Shown in pieces: positions 56,923-64,000 of a stretch of 64,000 nucleotides of DNA (the stretch's first letter is position 1; each line of letters begins with the position of its first letter). The stretch is from positions 87,067,642 through 87,131,641 of the forward strand of contig CM026386.1 in NCBI GenBank assembly GCA_014843695.1, given 5' to 3'. The notes under the pieces are model-generated. The model made no database searches. It saw only the letters and a program-made list of their open reading frames with translations, and was not told where the DNA came from. This DNA comes from Archivesica marissinica. Lineage: Eukaryota; Mollusca; Bivalvia; Venerida; Vesicomyidae. The translations under genes were made by a program, and so were the position numbers.

Positions 56923-58884
56923 TGGTGCTGTCACACTATAACGTTTTAGAGAACTTATACATAGCGTATGCAAACTCATAAAATAATGTCAACACGTCGG
57001 CATACGCCCAAAAAAGCATCGACAATTCTACCGTATGAATACATTGGGTGTATGCATAACGTATTGAACGTTTTTGTATCGTATGTTTAACCTATTAGTA
57101 ACCTATCACTAACTTATATATAACTTATCACAGCGTATCACAGCGTATAGCCAGCGTAAGTCCAGCGTTCTCGACTTATGCCCAACGTATGAGAAACCTA
57201 TGTGCAGCGCGCTCGGCGTGTTGCCAACGATCACATGACGTTCTGCATAAATACGTCGCCGATCTGTACAGTCCTGGGTATCGGGTCCTCATCAGGCTGT
57301 GCAGTACCATGCATGCTTTGATGATGACCTTGACGGTGAAGGGGTGATGCTGCATAGAACTGAGCAGAACCTGGAATCGGTTTGCCAGGATGCCGAAGAA
57401 ATTTTCTAATAGCCTCCTGGATCATGAAAGCCTGTAGTTGAAGACGCGTTCATAATTCGTCAGACCCCTGTGGCTGTACGGCTTCATCATGGTCGGTCGT
57501 AGGGCGAAAACATCGTTGCCGATGAATTAGTAGTGCACATCCTGGTAGTCTTTGGGAATAGGTTCGGTGTCAGGGAAACCTAGGGTACCATCTTCAGCGC
57601 ATTCCCTCAGCTCAGAGTCATTGTAAATCTGAGCGTCGGATGCTAATCCTGTACCACCGACATCTGCCCAGATGAATTTGTAGTCGACATCTACAAGCGC
57701 CATCAGAATAAAAGCCTTTATAGTTGTAGTACATGGACCCAGTCTTTGGAGGACACCGACATGCAACGTGTTGTTCATCAAGTGTCACGCATGTATGGGG
57801 GTAGTTCCACTTTTCATAGAACCTGTCCGCAATGGCAGGCCATCAGGAGTGGTAGGGCAAATCATCACATCGTCCATGTATTCATCAATGATGGCTTGAC
57901 AGACTTCTCGGACGAGGAGTGACTGGGAGTTGTGAGGGACCCTCCAACCGAACTTCATCGCGGCATACTTGCTCCCAGATGCAAGGTGACGCAAAGTCAG
58001 GGCAAGCTTCATGCTAGGCTCCAAGGGCTCTCTGTACCAGGTTTGTGGCTTGGGGGCCCACTCGGTGGACATCCGCATGAAGTTCTTGAAAGATACTTGG
58101 TCCTCGTTACGGAGTTCCACCAGAACCTGGTCGTACAGGCCAAACTGCCGTCGCCTCCCGATCCATGGTCTGACCTAGACCCTCCCCCGTCGTTGACCCT
58201 TTCTCTTCCGCATCCTGTTGGCACGGATCTGGTGAACTGCCAATTCGATGATGTCATACTGATGTTGAAGAACGACTAGTTGGTATTCTTGTCGAAGCAT
58301 CTCAGGAACGTCCATCTTCTCTGATGATTGGTGGAGAAGTGATGGTGAGCTACACACATGTCCCTTATATACAGGGACCGCACACCGCCAACACTACGCT
58401 AGTTGTACGGTAGAAACACGTTCGATAAGTTACTCCATCGTCAGGTATACGTCTAATACGTCGGAATACGTCAATATACGTTGCATATACGTCATATATA
58501 GGTTATATGTAGGTTAGAAGTAAGTTACTCATAGGTTAGCAATACGTTAGCTGTACGGTACACCGTCATGCCAACGTATCTCGACGTATCTCGACATATG
58601 AGTAACCTACATCTAACGTACTTAGCGCATGTATAGCGTATGCCTAACATATGCCTGACCTATGAAGAGGACGTCGGCATACGCCCACAATTTTTGAGCA
58701 TGCACAAAACATTATTTCGGCCTCAGCGTACAACAACGTATGTCAGCTTATACCAGCGTGCTTTTAACGTATACAACTTATACCAAACCTACCCCTAACT
58801 TATGTCAACGTACACCAGCGTGTTGGTGAAAATTCACATACGTCGGCATACGTTACTGCAATACATTATAGTGTGACAGCACCA
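56923..58884 (-). mobile_element. PIF/Harbinger DNA transposon, 1962 bp, present only in copy B
   Basis: Ends are perfect inverted repeats, TGGTGCTGTCACACTATAA and its complement, flanked by TAA on both sides. Copy A has the uninterrupted site CGCTAAACAG (near 42937). The 3-bp TAA duplication and the encoded nuclease fit PIF/Harbinger. Internal to each end are arrays of short CAGCGTAT / ACGTCGGCATACG motifs, probably transposase-binding repeats. The transposase is broken (57190-58357), and I saw no Myb-like partner gene, so movement would need another copy. Confidence 0.9.
57190..58357 (-). pseudogene. Harbinger-type nuclease (HARBI1-like), disrupted
   Basis: The minus strand starts with MDVPEMLRQEYQLVVLQHQY (Met at about 58315) and then the family pattern in pieces: TWYREPLEPSMKLALTLRHL, KFGWRVPHNSQSLLVREVCQ, a D-region in another frame near 57790-57830, FILMALVDVDYKFIWADVGG with SDAQIYNDSELRE, then the late piece with the catalytic-glutamate region (LENFFGILANRF, near 57395-57430). 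Frame changes near 58150, 57850 and 57720, and an in-frame stop near 57433, disable it. The pieces keep the family order, so decay looks recent. Confidence 0.8.
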
Positions 58885-58919
58885 TAAACAGTATCCGTCT
58901 CTGAACGTCGTAACGATGG

Positions 58920-59600
58920 AATTACAATAAGTCTTACTTTGCTCCAAAATGAACGTTAGTGAATTGTATTACAAAACCAAACTTACATGCCATACTTTTA
59001 CTGTTATTGACACCAAGCACGTCCAATGCTACTTTTGGAACCGAAGTCGGGGTGACCTTTTTACCAACTCGTTTGCATAGTGTGTTGCTGATTATATTGA
59101 AAGTAGTCTTAAACATGACACTACAGTAAAACCCATTATACATTATAGTGATGGCGGCAGGTTACTCAAATATAGCTTGAACGAGGACATATCCAAATTG
59201 ATGTTGCCTCAGTGTACAGTGTAATTGAGAGCAATCTCAAAAATACAAACATCTATGGTCCAAAGAAATACGTGGATGCCATTACAGAATCATGCTCCGT
59301 CCATCCATACCAGGTTCACGTATGTGGAACTTTCATTCTCCAAGAAGTATTCGGATGTGTCATATTATTCAACAATTAGGCCAGGAACACAATTAGGGGT
59401 TCCCACAGTTACACACATTACAGGCTCAATGGTGTTAATTACAATCAAGCTGATGTTTGAGCATGCGTTCAGAGAATTACAAAGACGAGTACAGCGTGCA
59501 GATGTGTTGTGCGGTGATCCACCTCAGCTCCACAGTGGACAGTTGACCATTAAACTGTCAACATTCCAGAATGTCATGGCTATTAAGTGAGTCATTCCGT
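58920..59600 (+). pseudogene. Possible decayed transposase-like gene, copy B
   Basis: Counterpart of 42975-43640, with the same NFTVID / CYFWNRSRGDLFTN pieces and the same stop, so it was already decayed before the copies separated. It starts just after the Harbinger insertion. Confidence 0.35.
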
Positions 59601-61219
59601 TAGATTAGCATGCATTCTTTGATAGCTTGACACATGAGTGACATTAACTTCAAGTAAAGCATTGGTTGGCGCTGTGGCGCGTTTAGTTCTTCACCAACGT
59701 ATTTCATGAGTAAATGTTTCACAATAATTGCAACAATTTACAATTACATACCACAATAACATTACTGCCACATTTCTAACATACGGTACATAATCTCCGT
59801 ATACAAATACATGAAATAGTGCAAAAGGGTTGGACTACAAGTTTTGAAAACATTAGCAACAGCCATTTCCAAACGGTCATATTTTGTTATCAATTTGTTC
59901 CGATGTATTTAGGAAATTATTGTTTAGGTTGAATAATAAAACGACGTGATACGTTTAACATAATACTAAAAATGAACACGAATAATTGAGAGAGAAAAGA
60001 GTGTTAATAGCTGCCTTAATATGCTGCTTGATTGCCACTTCCCGACACCCCAACCTCAGAACAATATCGGCCAAGTTATAAAGACAGAGATACTCAGTAT
60101 CTTGAGTATACTTGAGTATCTCAATAAATGCAATTGTATTAGCAGTGTCAAACTTAAATATCAATATTGATATTAAAGCTTCCAATAATAAACATTTGAT
60201 AAACTTTGAGTGATGGAAATGATTCTTAGATTGGAATAAATGATATAGTGTGTATTATAATAGTTTAAACCTTTCATGAGTAAAGAGATCCTTACTGAGA
60301 ATATTTACATTGTTCCAGTAAGAACAATTATAAGCTTAATTTGTTGTTTCATATAAACTGTGGTAGAAATACACTATGACTTTAGGTTATATACATGTAG
60401 CTGGTTTGATTGATTGCTAATTTTCAGTTGTTTTGTGTTCAGTTACTTGCAGTTGCCCATGACATGGTCTGTTTTTATGGTCCAGTAACTCATATAACTG
60501 ATGTACGTCATCACTGTACTACTATGATTGTTTGGTAGCTTGATATCTGAGTAACATCCTGTACCAAGGTACACGGCCGTCAAATCGTTTTAGCTCTCGA
60601 AACTTTCTTGTGTGATAACAATTTACTGACAAAATTATGGTTAATCATGTGATAATGACCAACTATTGGTTGATGTGCCATTGACATAAACGGCTGCAGA
60701 TTCATGCTCAATAAAAGCCAAGATAATCAATTTTGCTAACCCTCGTTTTTGTGTTCAGCTACACTGTATTTGTTCACAAAGTTCACATTTTGAATGACTT
60801 TGAATACTGTTTTATTCAATATGAATACATGTATAAGTAATTGTAAAACACCCACTGTCTATGCCTATCTTTGAAATATAAAGCGAACATGCAAATGTTA
60901 ATGTATATGAAATATCGACAAAATATCACATTAGTGTGTTAAAATGTACTGATTAGATTAATCACCGGCCCTTGTTGAAACTTCGCATAATAACGTCCCA
61001 TGGGAATTCACAGATAGTGTTCTTATACATGTATACATTAGTGCTTCTAAGTAAAAAACTAATAAAATGGACAGTTTGTGTTCTCCTGTAAAATTCTCAT
61101 TCTTATATTTGTTTTAAATAATTTATTTATAAAGTCTAACAGTGCACAAGTTATGTTAGTATGCTAAGGATATACATGTACAATTACATAGTTATCTAAT
61201 GTGTTGCAAGTTAACTTAC
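59601..61219. other. Intron sequence with two stretches absent from copy A
   Basis: About 59866-60165 and 60513-61040 have no counterpart in copy A, where the flanks join directly near 43930 and 44283. The first has a minus-strand open frame (59955-60185) with no domain I recognise. I see no terminal repeats, so these may be insertions in B or deletions in A. Confidence 0.5.
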
Positions 61220-61528
61220 CCTTAACTTTAATGAAGACTGTATCAACAGAGTCCTCCAACACTCCCTGTGTATTTGTGATTCCATTGTTAACACGACATG
61301 TATATGTTCCCGAGTCCTGCAGCTGTAGAGATGGTATACGTAGGGAACTGTACATTGGTGTACCACTAGCAGCGATGTGTATGTTATGTATATCAGAATT
61401 ACCCCACGTCTGGGATAACCTATTGTAGTTGTACACAAGTGGAACGCCTTTCGCATCACATGTCAATAGCAACTCGTTTCCTTCAGATATATCAGTAGTT
61501 GAAAGTATCACGCTAACATCAGGTGGAT
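61220..61528 (-). CDS. Canonical Ig-domain exon, copy B
   Basis: A 309-bp exon, acceptor TTATGAACAG, donor GTTAAGG/GTAAGTTA, phase 1-1. Same domain as 44456-44764, with both cysteines (LLLTCDAKGVP, DSGTYTCRVNN) and the tryptophan. Between SQTWGNS and SGTPMYSS the residues read DIHNIHIAA here and VIPNTHSSV in copy A; outside this patch there are only four or five changes. Intact frame. Confidence 0.85.
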
Positions 61529-63299
61529 CTGTTCATAAGACAACTATTATGTGAAACTACTAAACAGTATACGAGCATGCGTGCATACATGATGATGTCA
61601 TCGTTGTCAAGGCAACATCATCAACGCCCTCCAGACAACTATTGTAAGAGAAACATTACCCCACACAGAGTATGTGTCATAAACAGGAATATTAAAAGCT
61701 TCTATTCTAACATTTATGTGAACACTATAAACCCATTTGAATAGACAGTAATTTCAAGTGAAATACAGTAACCTCCCAGTAACGCAGACCCCTGTCGTGT
61801 ACTTTAAGCCGGGACAGGATTATTACAGCGTATAGAGGATAACTATTGTCCTATCGGTGATGTAGTACAAAACCGGTTTGACAGGTTTTATGCAACAGTG
61901 TTGTATAATATGATAGCTGAAAGGAATTCAGTCAGTTCTAGCGAAACATTTATAGAGTCAACATCACTTGAAAATCCAAATTCAGTGTACTGATTGTTGT
62001 CATTGGAGTTCCTCCAAATCGGGAGTTATTCGTTATCCTTTCTAAATTTAAAAACCAAGAAGGTCAAGGGGTGAAGACAGGACACCTTTGCTGTGTGTAG
62101 CATGGATTCCCTCTACCTCCCCCTCGAAACAAATTTGGAGTAGGGTTGGGCAGCCCGCTCGCAGTTTACTTGACTTTCTTGCGTTTGTTCTGAAGTAGTT
62201 TTCACTAAAACTAGTACAATGCATTAAGTACACGAATAGTTATTCTATTTGGTAAAATTCTAATTCGGAGGAAATAAAATTATTTAGCAGGAACATAGAC
62301 TATATATAATAGAATGGTTACATATGTTAGAATATGTTAGAATGTAACTAATAACGTTACATGTGTAAGCATTCTCTTGACTCTAAATAAATCATTTTCG
62401 CTCATTGCACAACATTGCTGTTGTTGTTGTTGTTGTTGTTGTTGTATGGAAGCTAAGAGAGGACATACAAACGATAATTGGTCTATTTTTCTCGCCAACA
62501 TGTTTGTATATTATGTAGACAAAGCAAACAGTTTCCTGAAGATCATAACAAGAGAACCATAGCCCAGAATCTCTCACACGATACATTCATGCTAATAAAG
62601 TCTTAGTAACATTAGGAAGAAGTAAGTAGGTGATATTGGTAACACACCACAAACACACTGTTGCTTTGTTTCGTTTTGTAGGGGAGGTTTAAAAAACGAA
62701 ATTCATCGAGACATCATCTATTATTCATCGCGATGCCACATTAATAGTCAACTCACTAGATGGATTGGAAGCAATGTATATATTCTATCCGTGGTTTCGG
62801 ACAGGAATGACTTTAGCTCCTTTCATCTGACCTCGGGTGCCCCTCTGATCAATAGTTCATGGATGGATGGGCACGCGGGTAGAACCACTGATCACGGTAA
62901 ACATTTATATACCACAGTATAATGCAATTCACTATGCAAATATTATCTAAATCTGGTGATCACAAGATTGTGCATGCAAATCAGCTGGATGTTTCAGGAA
63001 GTTAATAAGTTACGGATATTCTCTAATACTCTTTGACATTGATGTGGAACACTAGTGTCAAGTGTGTTATGTGCAAATATCAATTTAATAATGTCAAGAG
63101 ATGATGAAGTTAGGAACGAAGTGTATTTGTACAAGATTTGACTTTTGTAATAGAGATAGTCAATGTCACTGTAATATCGATAGCTCAATTTTGAGCACTA
63201 CGGGCTCGTTTAATAGTTTATTGTGAGTGAATATCAAAGGGATGACGAAGCAAGGGAACGATGGCTTTATTAACAACGTTTGGCACTTTAAAACATCAT
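61529..63299. other. Upstream or intron sequence, with about 650 bp absent from copy A
   Basis: 61820-62470 has no match in copy A, where GACAGGATTATCATAATTGG is continuous. Within it a plus-strand frame (61825-62000) and a later one resemble nothing firmly; a LINE fragment is possible. A (GTT)n microsatellite lies at 62417-62447. No exon was seen. Confidence 0.45.
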
Positions 63300-64000
63300 G
63301 ATCAGCATTGATATGTTAATGTGTTAGTTGCTAGGGGAGTATTGTGAATACGGGTTGCATCACCCAGCTGCTTGTGATCATAGTGCTAACAAGGATATAC
63401 ATGCATTGATATGTTAATGTGCTAGTTGCTAGGGTAGTATTGTGAATACGGGTTACATCACCCAGCTGCTTGTGATCATAGTGCTAACAAGGATATACAT
63501 GCATTGATATGTTAATGTGCTAGTTGCTAGGGGAGTATTGTGAATACGGGCTACATCACCAAGCTGCTTGTGATCATTGGTCATAGTGCTAACAAGGATA
63601 TCCATGCATGGATATGTTAATGTGCTAGTTGCTAGGGGAGTATTGTGAATACGGGCTACATCACACAGCTGCTTGTGATCAGTGGCCATAGTGCTAACAA
63701 GGATATACATGCATTGATATGTATGTGCTAGTTGCTAGGGGAGTATTGTGAACACGGGCCCAGCTGCTTGTGATCATTGGTCATAGTGCTAACAAGGATA
63801 TACATGCATTGATATGTTAATGTGCTAGGGGAGTATTGTGAATAAGGGTTACATCACCCAGCTGCTTGTGATCATTGGTCATAGTGCTAACAAGGATATC
63901 CATGCATGGATATGTTAATGTGCTAGTTGCTAGGGGAGTATTGTGAATACGGGTTACATCACCCAGCTGCTTGTGATCATAGTGCTAACAAGGATATCCA
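63300..64000. repeat. ~98-105-bp minisatellite, copy B, running off the window
   Basis: Same unit as 46000-47137 (TGCTAGTTGCTAGGGGAGTA, ATCACCCAGCTGCTTGTGAT). At least seven units, continuing past 64000. Confidence 0.95.

Larger units (their letters stand above)
48138..64000. repeat. Locus copy B (diverged duplicate of 18372-47137)
   Basis: Collinear with copy A in all exons and most non-coding DNA. It lacks the L1-like insertion and the nested gypsy/hAT/LINE block, and carries a Harbinger insertion and several expanded arrays. It continues past the window end. Confidence 0.9.

Overview
The window is animal nuclear DNA, most likely from a lophotrochozoan and probably a bivalve mollusc. The evidence is AT-rich sequence, GT-AG introns of phase 1 around Ig and FN3 modules, several tRNA-headed SINEs, LINE, hAT, PIF/Harbinger, Tc1 and Ty3/gypsy-type elements, many minisatellites, and two assembly gaps of exactly 1000 N (27178-28177 and 47138-48137). 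The species is an inference; no gene here identifies it. Most long open frames are tandem-repeat artefacts.

Region 1 (about 1-15746). A 39-bp minisatellite is followed by a 14-kb unit (1785-15746) bounded by long inverted repeats (1785-3170 and 14323-15746). Each arm carries a decayed Tc1-type transposase fragment, a tRNA-headed SINE and a cluster of TATAAATA boxes pointing into the interior. Beneath the right arm, on the minus strand, are two compact neighbouring genes: one with two PC4-like ssDNA-binding domains (13773-14258) and one with a BIR (IAP-type) zinc domain (13145-13690). The rest of the interior holds SINEs, another TATA cluster with a possible spliced exon at 6804-6924, and about 3 kb of 42-bp and 21-bp tandem arrays. 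This is the best candidate for an undescribed mobile or virus-derived element, but no replication, integration or capsid gene was recognised.

Region 2 (15747-18371). No gene was seen apart from a small L1-like LINE fragment.

Region 3 (18372-47137, copy A) and region 4 (48138-64000, copy B). These are two diverged copies of the same locus, separated by the second 1000-N gap. Each encodes on the minus strand, in transcript order, a canonical Ig exon, an Ig-like exon lacking the usual cysteines, an FN3 exon and a transmembrane exon, all phase 1-1: part of a type I cell-surface receptor or adhesion gene. The first exon, signal peptide and cytoplasmic tail were not found. Copy A carries a roughly 15.6-kb nest: a deleted Ty3/gypsy element (tRNA-Asp-type primer site, broken gag, protease, no RT) whose 5' LTR was hit by two LINEs and whose interior was hit by an hAT element and another LINE. 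It also has an L1-like LINE insertion absent from B. Copy B carries a PIF/Harbinger element (56923-58884) absent from A, and several tandem arrays where A has one unit. Whether A and B are a true tandem duplication or two haplotypes wrongly joined at the gap is the main question for this half.
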